A stretch of DNA of 64,000 nucleotides, from positions 1 through 64,000 of the forward strand of contig CANRDX010000005.1 in NCBI GenBank assembly GCA_947629485.1, in the 5' to 3' direction. This stretch comes from an uncultured Clostridia bacterium. GTDB lineage: Bacteria; Bacillota; Clostridia; Christensenellales; Borkfalkiaceae. A program made the translations under genes and the position numbers. The notes below the pieces were generated by a model that saw only the letters and a list, made by a program, of their open reading frames with translations, did no database searches and had not been told where the DNA came from. Shown here in pieces: positions 55,185-63,864 of this stretch; position 1 is the stretch's first letter, and the number at the start of each line of letters is the position of its first letter.

Positions 55185-57708
55185 ACCAACTCCTGCCGAT
55201 ATGCACGTCCGCAATGAGCGGAACGCGGAGCGAGATCGCCTGCTCCATCTCCTCTTTCAGCATCGCGGCGGCGCGTTCGGCTTCGTCCTCGGGGGCGTCG
55301 AGAACAAGCTCGTCGTGCACTTGCAAAACAAGCCTTGCGCGGAAACAGTCTTTTTTCAGCCGCTCCGCCACGCGCAGCATCGCGAGCTTGATGATATCCG
55401 CCGCGCTCCCTTGCAGGGGCATGTTCATGGCGGCGCGCTCGCCGAACGAGCGCAGGTTGAAATTCGACGATTTGATCTCGGGAATGATGCGTTTGCGCCC
55501 GAGAACGGTCGTCACAAATCCGTCCTCTTTGGCGCGCTGCACGTTCTCATCCATATACGTCTTGACTTCGGGATGCGTCTCGAAGTATTTTTTGATGAAA
55601 TTCTGCGCCTCGGTGCCCGAGCAGTTCAGATCCTTCGCAAGCCCAAAGGCGCTCATGCCGTAGATGATGCCGAAGTTCACCGTCTTTGCCCTTCTGCGCA
55701 TTGCAGGCGTCACGTCCGAGAGCGGAACGCCGAAGATACGGGCCGCGGTCGCGGCGTGGATATCTTCTCCCGCGCGGTACGATTCGAGCAGCGTACGGCA
55801 CTCCGAAAAGTGCGCGAGCAACCTAAGCTCGATCTGCGAATAGTCCGCGTCGACAAGCACATTCCCCTCGCGGGCGATGAAAATTTTTCTGAGTTCCTTC
55901 CCCTCTTCCGTACGGACGGGGATATTTTGCAAATTGGGATTGGCGCTCGAAAGCCTTCCCGTGGTCGTCATCGTCTGATTGTAGGTCGTATGAACGACGT
56001 CGCCCACGACGAGCGGTCTGATGCCGTCGATATAGGTGGATTGCAGTTTTTGTAGTTCGCGGTAGCGCAAAATGAGCCGGACGATCTCGTGCTCCTCCGC
56101 AAGTTTTTCCAGCACGTCCGCGTTGGTGGAGTAGCCACCCCGCACGTTCTTTTTCGCCCCCCGCGGATCCAAGCCCAATCTGTCGAACAGGATCTCGGAG
56201 AGCTGGAAAGGAGAATTCAGATTGAAATGGTCGACGTCCGCAAGCGCGAAAATGCGCTTGGAGAGCGCGTTCAGCTCGGAGCGGAAGCGTTCGGAGAATT
56301 CGGGGAATTTATCCGTATCGACGCGCACCCCGTAGCGTTCCATGTCCAAAAGAACGTAGACGAGGGGCAATTCGAGATCGCGGTAGAGCTGCGCTTCCGC
56401 CGTATTTTCCGTCTGCTCTTTCGCCTCTCGAAAGGCGCGTTCGATCGCCGCGGCGCAGTGATCTTCGCCCAGCCGATAATACTTTGCAAGCTCCCTCCCG
56501 CTTTCGGGGCGAAGGTTGGAATCGCCGAGATAGCGAAGAAGTGTAACGTCCTCGGCGTCGCATGCAAAGGGTACGCCGATGTCGTCGAGCATATGCGCGG
56601 TCGCCTTGATATCCGCGACGACGGCCCTCTTCCCTTTGGAAAAGAGCGCAAGAAAGAGCGGTTTCAGCTCGCCGAGGAAGAACCCCGGGGAGAGAAAATT
56701 ATCGCGTAGTGGCAGTTTATATTCCGTGCCGCCGACGCCGAGAAAGACGGCGTCCTTCTCGCGGCAGAATACGAATTCTTCGGCGCTTTCCGCAAGGCGG
56801 AGAAGCGCGGCGAGGTCGGTGCACTCCTCGACCTCGCCGCACGAAGGCTGTTCTTCGGGGAAAAATCCGCTGTCCAGAAGAGAACGGAATTCCAAACGCG
56901 AAAAGAATTCGCGCGCCTCCTCGGGGAAGGGCAATCCGAGCGCGCACTGCGCAAGGGTAAGCTCCACGGGCACGTTGCAGTCTATGGTCGCAAGCTTTTT
57001 GGAAAAATACGCGTCGTCGTGCCCGACCATGAGCTTGTGATGCAACCCCGCCTCTACCTCATCGAGATGGGCGTATATCCCGTCGAGATCGTTGTATTTG
57101 TGCAGAAGGTTGAGCGCGCCCTTCGGTCCGATCCCCTTCACCCCGGGGATATTGTCGGAAGCGTCGCCCATCAGCGCCTTCTCGTCGATGATTTGCGCGG
57201 GAGAAAGCCCCACTTTTTCGTAGAAGTTCTCCTCCGTCAGGCGGTCGAGGTCGCTCACGCCCTTTTTTGTAAAACAGACGTCAACGTTCCTTTTGACAAG
57301 TTGATAGGAATCGCGGTCGCCCGTATAGATCAACACATGCGTATCGTCGAAGCGACGCGAGAGCGTGCCGATGATGTCGTCCGCCTCATACCCTTCCAAT
57401 TCGACCGTCCTGATCTTCATCGCATGAAGCAATTCTTTGAGAACGGGCACCTGCCTGACAAGTTCTTCGGGCATGGGTTTGCGCGTCGCCTTGTAGCCTT
57501 CGTACATTTTATGGCGGAAGGTCGGCGCATGCACGTCGAACACGACCGCAAAATACTGCGGCTTTTCGTCGTCTATGATCTTGAAGAGCAGTTTTACAAA
57601 GCCGAATATCCCGTTGGTGGGAAGTCCGTCGCGCGTCGTAAACAATTTCATCGCATAAAATGCGCGGTTGAGAAGGCTGTTGCCGTCGATGAGAATCAGC
57701 TTGTCCAT
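55171..57708 (-). CDS. polA: DNA polymerase I
   Basis: An 845-residue family A polymerase. The N-terminal 5'-3' exonuclease (DKLILIDGNSLLNRAFYA..., DGLPTNGIFGF, GDRDSYQLV, GVKGIGPKGALNLL) is complete. The middle domain lacks the DxE exonuclease motif, so proofreading is probably absent as in other Firmicutes. Polymerase motifs: A DYSQIELRLLAHF, B RRAKTVNFGIIYGMSAFGLA, C VHDELVLD. The ATG lies six bases after a TAAAAT -10 with no usable ribosome binding site. Confidence 0.97.
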   Translation of the reverse strand: MDKLILIDGNSLLNRAFYAMKLFTTRDGLPTNGIFGFVKLLFKIIDDEKPQYFAVVFDVHAPTFRHKMYEGYKATRKPMPEELVRQVPVLKELLHAMKIRTVELEGYEADDIIGTLSRRFDDTHVLIYTGDRDSYQLVKRNVDVCFTKKGVSDLDRLTEENFYEKVGLSPAQIIDEKALMGDASDNIPGVKGIGPKGALNLLHKYNDLDGIYAHLDEVEAGLHHKLMVGHDDAYFSKKLATIDCNVPVELTLAQCALGLPFPEEAREFFSRLEFRSLLDSGFFPEEQPSCGEVEECTDLAALLRLAESAEEFVFCREKDAVFLGVGGTEYKLPLRDNFLSPGFFLGELKPLFLALFSKGKRAVVADIKATAHMLDDIGVPFACDAEDVTLLRYLGDSNLRPESGRELAKYYRLGEDHCAAAIERAFREAKEQTENTAEAQLYRDLELPLVYVLLDMERYGVRVDTDKFPEFSERFRSELNALSKRIFALADVDHFNLNSPFQLSEILFDRLGLDPRGAKKNVRGGYSTNADVLEKLAEEHEIVRLILRYRELQKLQSTYIDGIRPLVVGDVVHTTYNQTMTTTGRLSSANPNLQNIPVRTEEGKELRKIFIAREGNVLVDADYSQIELRLLAHFSECRTLLESYRAGEDIHAATAARIFGVPLSDVTPAMRRRAKTVNFGIIYGMSAFGLAKDLNCSGTEAQNFIKKYFETHPEVKTYMDENVQRAKEDGFVTTVLGRKRIIPEIKSSNFNLRSFGERAAMNMPLQGSAADIIKLAMLRVAERLKKDCFRARLVLQVHDELVLDAPEDEAERAAAMLKEEMEQAISLRVPLIADVHIGRSWYDAK

Positions 57709-57714
57709 ACCCCT

Positions 57715-57743
57715 ATTTTACCACAGGCGCGCCGTTTTTGCAA
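57715..57743 (-). promoter_or_regulatory. Sigma-A promoter of polA, leaderless
   Basis: On the minus strand TTGCAA (57738-57743), 17 bases, TAAAAT (57715-57720). Seven bases on is the A of ATG 57708. Confidence 0.8.
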
Positions 57744-57877
57744 GGGACTTGCGCAGTTCGCGCCCATTAAATTCCAAAAAATTGATATCGCCCTTCGGCT
57801 TCCGCAGGCGGCTTTTCGCCTCGGAGGAGATCACGTGATTGCAATTCACAAAATAAGAAATAATTTTACAAAAGTAC

Positions 57878-57906
57878 TTGCAAAATTTCCGACGTCGATG
57901 TATAAT
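57878..57906 (+). promoter_or_regulatory. Sigma-A promoter of the TGS-uridine kinase-like gene
   Basis: TTGCAA (57878-57883), 17 bases, TATAAT (57901-57906). The leader is about 33 bases, with only a weak TAGG site before ATG 57946. Confidence 0.85.
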
Positions 57907-57945
57907 GTGGTACTAACCAAATTTTTAGAGTAAGTAGGTATAGGT

Positions 57946-59604
57946 ATGATAAGGGTACATTTCAACGGGAAAGAAGTCTCCGTCAAGGAGGGAACGCGGG
58001 TCTTGGAACTCGTGGAAAAGAGCGAAAGGAAGAATCTCGTCGTCTGTCAGGTGGGCGCGCAGGTCAAGGAACTTCACTATATCCTTTCCGAAAAAAACGA
58101 CGGCATGACGATCAAACTTCTCAATCTCAGCAACGCCGAGGCGGGCAGAGCGTACAGCGCAAGCCTCCGCTACATCGTCGCGATGGCGTTCTATAACATC
58201 TATCCCGATGTAAAGATCAGGTTTTCCTATAACGTCTCGCGCTCCATCTCCTGTCAGGCGCTTACGAAGAGCTTCAATATGGCGCGGGCGGTCGACGCCA
58301 TTACGCGGGAAGTTCAGCGCATCGTGGATGAAGATCTTCCCATCGAGCGCGTCACGGTGACCATCGAAGAGGCGACGGAGATCTATAAGAAATTCCACCT
58401 CGACGACAAGATCGAGATCCTCAAATACCGCCCCGACAACACCGTCCACCTCTATAAGTGCGGCGGTTACTATAACTATCTGCATAGTTATATGGTTCCC
58501 TCGACGGGCTGTATCCGCAACTACACCATCACGCCGTACAGCCCCGGGCTTATCATCCAATATCCCCGCCACGATTTAGACGCGAACATTCCCGAATTCC
58601 GTGAAGAATCCACCTACTGCAAAACATTGCAGCGGGCTTACGCATGGGCGGAGAAGGCGTCGATCCAGACGGTCTGCGATATCAACCGCAAGATCGACCG
58701 CGGCGAAACGCTCGACTTCGTGCAGCTCTGCGAAGCGCACCACAACAAGCAGCTCGCCGAACTCGGCGACATGATCGAGAAGGAGATCGAAAACGTCAGG
58801 CTCGTCGCCATTGCGGGTCCAAGTTCGAGCGGAAAGACGACGTTCTGCAACAGGCTCAGGATCGAACTCCTCTCCCGCGGGATAAATCCTGTCACCATTT
58901 CGCTCGACGATTACTACTTCGAGAAGGCGAAGATCTGCGAAATTCAAGGGGAAAATGCCGATGAACTCGATCTCGAACACATCAACTGCCTCGATATCGA
59001 GCTGTTCAACAAGGATCTCTTCGACCTCATCAACGGAGAGGAAGTCACGCTTCCCCGCTTCAACTTTATGATCGGAAAGCGGGAAGCGGGCAAGACGATC
59101 CGCGTCGAACAGAACGTGCCCATTATCATCGAAGGCATCCACGCTCTGAACGAGAAACTTACGCGCTCCATTCCCAAACACCAGAAGTTCAAGATCTATA
59201 TCGCCCCGCACGCCCAGCTCAACATCGACAATCACTCCCCGCTCTCCATCACGAGCGCAAGGCTGATCCGCCGCATCGTGCGCGATATGAATTTCAGGAA
59301 TTGCCCCGCCGCAAACACCATCGACATGTGGCAGTCGGTAAGAAACGGCGAATTCAAATGGATCTACCCCAACCAGGAGAACGCGGACTATGTATTCAAT
59401 TCCAGCCTCGGCTACGAGCTTTGCGTGCTCAAAAAACAGGCGATGGCGGCGCTCACGAAGATCACCACGTCCGATCCGCAGTATCTCGTCGCGAACAGGC
59501 TCATCAAGATCTTGAAGTACTTCCGCGAGATCGAAGATGAATCGCTCATCCCCTGCAACTCCCTTCTTCGGGAATTTATCGGGGGAAGCTGCTTCAAGGT
59601 TTGA
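57946..59604 (+). CDS. TGS-domain nucleoside (uridine) kinase-like protein
   Basis: A 552-residue cytoplasmic protein. Residues about 1-65 resemble the TGS domain of threonyl-tRNA synthetase (MIRVHFNGKEVSVKEGTRVLELV), about 70-245 resemble its SAD-like editing region (but without the full HxxxH/CxxxH metal set that I could find), and about 275-500 form a uridine kinase/phosphoribulokinase domain with P-loop GPSSSGKTTF and the IIIEGIHALN stretch. Proteins of this layout are common in Clostridia and called nucleoside kinases; the true substrate is not settled. An inverted repeat and a strong terminator follow. Confidence 0.88.
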   Translation: MIRVHFNGKEVSVKEGTRVLELVEKSERKNLVVCQVGAQVKELHYILSEKNDGMTIKLLNLSNAEAGRAYSASLRYIVAMAFYNIYPDVKIRFSYNVSRSISCQALTKSFNMARAVDAITREVQRIVDEDLPIERVTVTIEEATEIYKKFHLDDKIEILKYRPDNTVHLYKCGGYYNYLHSYMVPSTGCIRNYTITPYSPGLIIQYPRHDLDANIPEFREESTYCKTLQRAYAWAEKASIQTVCDINRKIDRGETLDFVQLCEAHHNKQLAELGDMIEKEIENVRLVAIAGPSSSGKTTFCNRLRIELLSRGINPVTISLDDYYFEKAKICEIQGENADELDLEHINCLDIELFNKDLFDLINGEEVTLPRFNFMIGKREAGKTIRVEQNVPIIIEGIHALNEKLTRSIPKHQKFKIYIAPHAQLNIDNHSPLSITSARLIRRIVRDMNFRNCPAANTIDMWQSVRNGEFKWIYPNQENADYVFNSSLGYELCVLKKQAMAALTKITTSDPQYLVANRLIKILKYFREIEDESLIPCNSLLREFIGGSCFKV

Positions 59605-59612
59605 AGATACAA

Positions 59613-59634
59613 AGTACTATGCGTGACATAATAC
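59613..59634 (+). repeat. Inverted-repeat family copy 6, after the TGS-kinase gene
   Basis: AGTACTATG-CGTGA-CATAATAC, eight bases past the stop and directly before the terminator. It is the copy closest to the family consensus. Confidence 0.8.
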
Positions 59635-59637
59635 GGT

Positions 59638-59670
59638 GAAAATGCCCTTTTCAAGGGCATTTTCTTTCGC
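59638..59670 (+). terminator. Intrinsic terminator of the TGS-kinase gene
   Basis: GAAAATGCCCTT (59638-59649) and AAGGGCATTTTC (59653-59664) pair perfectly over 12 bases, loop TTC, then TTTC. Confidence 0.85.
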
Positions 59671-59778
59671 TTCTATCCTGAATTGCGCGTATGGTAAACG
59701 TAAATCAACATCGTATTTACGCCAAAATAGCAAATAATCCACGGGAATAACGCCCCGCGGCTATGAGGGGTTCCGCCT

Positions 59779-60429
59779 TTACACATCCACCCTTTCAAAC
59801 CTTTTCATCGAGAGAAAGCCGGCAAGCACGGTCATCGCACAATACAAGCCAAGTCCCCCAAGCAGGACGGCGAGCTTTATTCCGAAATATGTCGGATCGG
59901 GCAGTGCGATCGGTGTATAGAACTGAAGATGCCTGACAGCCACCAAGATCGCAATGAGAAGAAATTGCACCGCCGAGGAAATGACGAACGGAACGCCGAC
60001 TTTCTTCGGTTCGCGATAATGCAGCGGGAAAAAGGTAAGGTTGAATGCGCCCAAAAGCAGTGCGCCGAACCCGCAAAAGGCGAGATTCGCACTGTTTCCC
60101 GCAAGATTCACGCGCATTGCTTCGGGAAAAGTCGCCTCTTTTATGACGATACAAATCGCCGTTAAAGCCAAGAGCGCACATTGAAACACCGCGGCGACCA
60201 ATATGCGGGCAAGCGGAACAGTAGATTTTTTGACGGGGAGCGTGCATGTAAATGCCACGTCCCCGTTTTCCCGCGCCGTCATGACGATAAAGAACACCGA
60301 CAGCCCCGAAAAGAAGAAAATCACTTCATAGGGATAGTTCGGTACGAAAACGAGCGCCGCAAACGCCAGAAAAACAAAAGCCGTCGGATGCAGGCAGAGG
60401 GAAAATTCTTTTTTAATGAGCGCTTTCAT
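59779..60429 (-). CDS. ABC transporter permease (ABC-2 type)
   Basis: A 216-residue protein with about six membrane helices, matching the ABC2_membrane_5-like permeases that pair with short AbrB/GntR-regulated exporters: MKALIKKEFSLCLHPTAFVFLAF at the start and a cluster of helices ending LGGLGLYCAMTVLAGFLSMKRFERVDV. It overlaps the ATPase gene by 17 bases. Substrate unknown; such systems often respond to cell-envelope stress or antibiotics. Confidence 0.85.
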   Translation of the reverse strand: MKALIKKEFSLCLHPTAFVFLAFAALVFVPNYPYEVIFFFSGLSVFFIVMTARENGDVAFTCTLPVKKSTVPLARILVAAVFQCALLALTAICIVIKEATFPEAMRVNLAGNSANLAFCGFGALLLGAFNLTFFPLHYREPKKVGVPFVISSAVQFLLIAILVAVRHLQFYTPIALPDPTYFGIKLAVLLGGLGLYCAMTVLAGFLSMKRFERVDV

Positions 60430-61255
60430 TTTGCCTCCCCCTTTCCCATTCGAGGTGGATCATGATTTCGTCGAGCGTGGCTTCCCGCCCTTCGGACGGT
60501 TCCGTTATCAATCCCGCAAAACCGTCCTTTCCTTCCTTCACGCCGATTGCTCCTGCCGCGCCCGCCTCCGAAAGCGTGGCAAAGAGTTGGAGCCGATACC
60601 GCTTTGCAAGTGTTTCGAGCGGTTCGTCTAATAGGATCGCCCCGTCCGATAAATAGAGAATTTGATCGGCAACGCGCATGAGATCGGAAGTAATATGCGT
60701 GGAAAATAAGACAGTAACGCCCTGCTTTTTCAGAGTAAGGAGCGTATCGCAAAAATCCTCGCGGGAAAGCGGATCGAGACCGCTCGTCGGCTCGTCCAAG
60801 AGGAGCAATTTTGCGCCGTGAGAGAGCGCGAGCGCAAGGGAAAATTTGATTTTCATGCCATCGGAAAGCTCTCGCACCTTCTTGGAAAGAACGAGCGCAA
60901 AGTCTTTGCAATAACATTGAAAGACGCGTTCGTCCCAATGCGGATAAAATCGCGCTACCGCTTTTGCGACGGCGGAGAGAGTTTTATTCGGATAGAAACG
61001 AAACCCACCGCCGACGTAGCCGATCAGTTCTTTGACAGCGCCTTCATCCTCCGAAAAGTCTTTGCCGAACACTTTGACCGTCCCTTCGGAAGAAATCAGC
61101 CGCATGATCGATTTGAGCGTCGTGCTCTTTCCCGCGCCGTTCCGACCGATCAGTCCCGCAATTTTCCCCTCCTCCACCGCAAAGGAAACGCTGTCGAGCG
61201 TAAAATTCGGATAGACCTTTTTTAAGTTTTCAACTTCGAGCGCGCGCAAAGTCAT
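60413..61255 (-). CDS. ABC transporter ATP-binding protein
   Basis: A 280-residue ATPase. Walker A GRNGAGKST (about 36-44), signature LSDGMKIKFSLALALSHGAKLLLLDEPTSGLDPLSRE with the LSGGQ motif read as LSDGM, and switch His in LFSTHITSD. Partner of the downstream permease and upstream AbrB-like regulator; all three overlap. The altered signature motif is usual in YtrB-like ATPases. Confidence 0.94.
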   Translation of the reverse strand: MTLRALEVENLKKVYPNFTLDSVSFAVEEGKIAGLIGRNGAGKSTTLKSIMRLISSEGTVKVFGKDFSEDEGAVKELIGYVGGGFRFYPNKTLSAVAKAVARFYPHWDERVFQCYCKDFALVLSKKVRELSDGMKIKFSLALALSHGAKLLLLDEPTSGLDPLSREDFCDTLLTLKKQGVTVLFSTHITSDLMRVADQILYLSDGAILLDEPLETLAKRYRLQLFATLSEAGAAGAIGVKEGKDGFAGLITEPSEGREATLDEIMIHLEWERGRQNESAH

Positions 61256-61470
61256 TTCTCCTCATCTTTGACTTGCTTCACCGCGTTCCAAAAAGACTCT
61301 GCATACGAAAAGGGTTGCAGAGCAATACCTTGATTTTTATCCGCCATGAGAAGGAGCGCGTCGCCCGCGTTCAGAGCGAACATATCGCGCACCTCCTTGT
61401 GGATCACGATCTGTCCTTTCGGCCCGATTTTAACGGTCGCAAGATATTTGCCTTCGGGAAAGTTTTCCAT
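61252..61470 (-). CDS. AbrB/SpoVT-family transcriptional regulator
   Basis: A 72-residue protein with an N-terminal swapped-hairpin AbrB DNA-binding domain (YLATVKIGPKGQIVIHKEVRDMFALNAGDALLLMADKNQGIAL) and a short charged C-terminal helix. First gene of an operon with an ABC exporter, and its promoter carries a palindrome just downstream of the -10, so autoregulation is likely. AGGAGC precedes the ATG. It could also be called a MazE-like antitoxin, but there is no toxin next to it. Confidence 0.88.
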   Translation of the reverse strand: MENFPEGKYLATVKIGPKGQIVIHKEVRDMFALNAGDALLLMADKNQGIALQPFSYAESFWNAVKQVKDEEK

Positions 61471-61484
61471 AATACAGTGCTCCT

Positions 61485-61499
61485 AAAAGTAATACTTTT
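61485..61499 (-). promoter_or_regulatory. Likely operator of the AbrB-ABC operon
   Basis: AAAAGTA-A-TACTTTT is a perfect 15-base palindrome around one central base, between the -10 and the ribosome binding site. Confidence 0.55.
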
Positions 61500-61504
61500 C
61501 TTAC

Positions 61505-61533
61505 ATTATAAACTTTTCTTTCTGCCTTGTCAA
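61505..61533 (-). promoter_or_regulatory. Consensus sigma-A promoter of the AbrB-ABC operon
   Basis: On the minus strand TTGACA (61528-61533), 17 bases, TATAAT (61505-61510): perfect consensus, with a leader of about 28 bases. Confidence 0.9.
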
Positions 61534-61545
61534 GAATTTTTCATA

Positions 61546-61570
61546 GAAAAAGAGAGCATTTCGCTCTCTT
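61546..61570 (-). terminator. Intrinsic terminator of the GNAT gene
   Basis: AAGAGAGC (61550-61557) and GCTCTCTT (61563-61570), loop ATTTC, followed by five T on the minus strand. It separates the GNAT gene from the AbrB promoter. Confidence 0.8.
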
Positions 61571-61639
61571 GCTATGTGAATTTGAATGGGCGCTTACAAT
61601 TCCTTGCGCATAAAAAATGTTTTCAGTTTTGCTTAAAGA

Positions 61640-62125
61640 TCATGAGACAAAGGTAAATCCTATCTTTTTATCGTCTTCCGAGCCGCAAATTTTGTAATTG
61701 TTGTTTGTATATTTTTCAACAACGTTTTTCCTGAACTTACTTGCGGGGAGATTGTTCCGCAAATAGCAAATTTCCCATGCGCCCCGATGTTTCTCGAAAA
61801 GCTGCGTTGCGGCCGCGGCACCGACGCCCTTTCTGCGATATTTCAGCATGACGAAAAATTCTCCGATACACCGCGCGCCTGCCTCTTTCAGATAGTCGCA
61901 ATGCGGACAGATGAGAGCGAATCCCGCGATCTTGCCGTCAACGCGTATCAAATAGGGAAAGCGCCCCTCTTCGTTCCAATAATCGTCGATGTGATCGTAT
62001 CCGTAGCACCCGTACTCATTGATATCATCGCCGGTATAGGCGGAAAATTCATAACTATATAACTCCATGAACCGCGCGAGCAGTACTTTCTCGTCAACGC
62101 GCATGAGATGCAATGTGACGTCCAC
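61640..62125 (-). CDS. GNAT-family N-acetyltransferase
   Basis: A 161-residue acetyltransferase. RFPYLIRVDGKIAGFALI is the beta-strand pair, CIGEFFVMLKYRRKGVGAAAATQLFEKHRGAWEICYLRNNLPASKFRKNVV is the acetyl-CoA-binding core (R/Q-x-x-G-x-G/A as RRKGVG, about 111-116). The start is GTG 62125, after AGAAGGGA. Substrate unknown; the N-terminal third is rich in Tyr and Asp. Not obviously co-transcribed with the DinB-like gene 81 bases upstream. Confidence 0.82.
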   Translation of the reverse strand: MDVTLHLMRVDEKVLLARFMELYSYEFSAYTGDDINEYGCYGYDHIDDYWNEEGRFPYLIRVDGKIAGFALICPHCDYLKEAGARCIGEFFVMLKYRRKGVGAAAATQLFEKHRGAWEICYLRNNLPASKFRKNVVEKYTNNNYKICGSEDDKKIGFTFVS

Positions 62126-62206
62126 TTCCCTTCTCCTTCAAATTGAAATTCACCCTTCGATGTTCTTACAGCCGATCGTGATATGCCCTATGCCAAAAGC
62201 TCGGAT

Positions 62207-62911
62207 TCACCGTATTTTATCCAAACAGGCGTAAAGGTGCATCGTATGATGACAGGTGATGGGCGTCAGGATCATTCCGCCGACGGTAAGCCGCCCCCAG
62301 AAGACCAACAGCCAAACGGAGCGAAGATCGGCAGTGACCCCTCCCTCTTCAAAAATGCGCATGACCCACTCTTCGGGCACCATAGAATGGATTTGATCGA
62401 ACGTAAGGGAACCGATGATCTCCCTTGTGTTTTTACCCACGGCGATCATATAGCGATATAATTCCTCTGCGTCAATGGCTTTGCCGAATTTTATCGCCTC
62501 GTCAAATTCCAAAGCATTGCCCGTATCTTTGATCGGCGCGCCTATTCTCTTTTGCCACTCGGAATTGAAGATTTGCTCTCTGTTCCCCATCAAAATATTG
62601 GAGATCAGATCTTCTATACGGTATGTATGCCAAAATTGCCACACGAGCGGCACGGTAGCCGTTCCGTCATAATGCAGATCGGAATCAAAATTCTTTCTGG
62701 GAACCAATTCGTTTTGATTGCCGTCCGTCATGTGCTCCCAAACGAAGTCGGCGAGCGTTTTTTCTTTTCTGCCCGAAATGATGGCGGGATGCACCAAAGC
62801 GTGCATTTCCAATGTGCGCGCTTTTATCTTGTTGAGATCTGTCACGCAGAGCGCCGACTTTAATTCTTCATATTTGGAATCGATCTCGGCGCGCAGCTTC
62901 CCGATGTTCAT
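62207..62911 (-). CDS. DinB-like (DinB/YfiT superfamily) protein
   Basis: A 234-residue all-helical protein. WQFWHTYRIEDLISNILM and TCHHTMHLYACLDKIR contain the His residues that form the metal site in DinB/YfiT four-helix bundles. Some members are thiol transferases that use bacillithiol or mycothiol; this one is longer than usual and its job is not known. GGGGAGGGGAGG precedes the ATG, an unusually strong ribosome binding site. Confidence 0.75.
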   Translation of the reverse strand: MNIGKLRAEIDSKYEELKSALCVTDLNKIKARTLEMHALVHPAIISGRKEKTLADFVWEHMTDGNQNELVPRKNFDSDLHYDGTATVPLVWQFWHTYRIEDLISNILMGNREQIFNSEWQKRIGAPIKDTGNALEFDEAIKFGKAIDAEELYRYMIAVGKNTREIIGSLTFDQIHSMVPEEWVMRIFEEGGVTADLRSVWLLVFWGRLTVGGMILTPITCHHTMHLYACLDKIR

Positions 62912-62971
62912 AACCTCCCCTCCCCGGAATGAAAATCCAACGATATCGCTTAAATTGCCTCGCCATGAAGT

Positions 62972-63789
62972 TTACAATGCCTTCGTGGGACAGTTCTTGA
63001 CGCACTCCATGCAAAGGATGCACTCTGTACCGTTCTTGCGTTTTCTGGAATTATCGGTGACGTCTACATCCATCGGGCAGACTTGTTTGCACTTGCCGCA
63101 AGAAACGCACTTGCTTTTGTCGCATTTTATCCGCAGCAAAGAAAAGTAACTCATAGGTTTTAAGAAAACCGTAACGGGGCAGAAGTATTTGCAAAAGGCG
63201 CGGTTATCCCGCATACAAAAGGCAAGAACGATCCCGACGGCATAGTAAAGCAGGTTTCCGATGATAAACGACCAAAACATGATCCTTTCCCAATTTCCCA
63301 CATGAGCAAGGAAGAGGGCGGCGACAAAGGCGAGCGACAGAAAGAACACGACAAGTCGGATCCATCCCCATTTCTTTCGCGGCTTTTGGGGACGTTTATA
63401 GGGAAGAAAGTCCAAAACCATTGCAGTCCAACAAGCATAACCGCACCAACCTCTTCCGAAGATCAGCGGACCGAAGATCTTTGCCACTGCATAATGTATC
63501 GTTGCCGCTTCAAAAACGCCTGTAAATAAATAATACCAGAATCCCTCTATCTGCATGTTCTCATTGCAGACCAATCCAAGATAGACCAACATGTATAAGC
63601 CGACCAGAGTTGGGTCACGCGGCGGGCATATTGATATTTCCTTATGAAGAGAAAAAGACCCAAAGAAAGTGAAAGTCCGATGTATCCGAAATTAAATAAA
63701 TAAAAAAGATTGTCTTTCGTTAGCCAAAGCGTGACTGCCAAACCCATGAAAATCGTAAGGATCGCTAACGGCAGGATATATTTCTTCAT
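62972..63789 (-). pseudogene. Membrane 4Fe-4S ferredoxin (NapH/FixG-like), frameshifted
   Basis: Two frames together make one protein: the 5' part from ATG 63789 (MKKYILPLAILTIFMG..., three helices) and the 3' part to 62972 (LFGRGWCGYACWTAMVLD, then a double 4Fe-4S ferredoxin domain with CDKSKCVSCGKCKQVCPMD and CILCMECVKNCP). They are joined near 63613-63620, where adding one C to the run of three restores the frame. The intact protein would be about 272 residues with about six helices. Either a real inactivating deletion or a sequencing error in a short C run. GAAAGGA precedes the ATG. Confidence 0.8.
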
Positions 63790-63825
63790 GACGTCCTTTC
63801 CGCCAAATTCATGCTTTTCGATGTG

Positions 63826-63854
63826 ATTATACCACACATCTTCGTAAAAATCAA
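63826..63854 (-). promoter_or_regulatory. Sigma-A promoter of the membrane ferredoxin gene
   Basis: On the minus strand TTGATT (63849-63854), 17 bases, TATAAT (63826-63831). Confidence 0.75.
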
Positions 63855-63864
63855 GCGTGCAATA

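Noticed and set aside
55171-57708. polA as damaged because the 3'-5' exonuclease motif is missing
   Set aside because: Loss of the proofreading residues is usual in Firmicute PolA; all polymerase and 5' nuclease motifs are intact.
5213-59634. The repeat family as a set of sigma-G promoters, since CATAATA and CATACTA fit the -10 pattern
   Set aside because: No copy has a GnATA-type -35 at 17-18 bases, and most copies lie after genes rather than before them.
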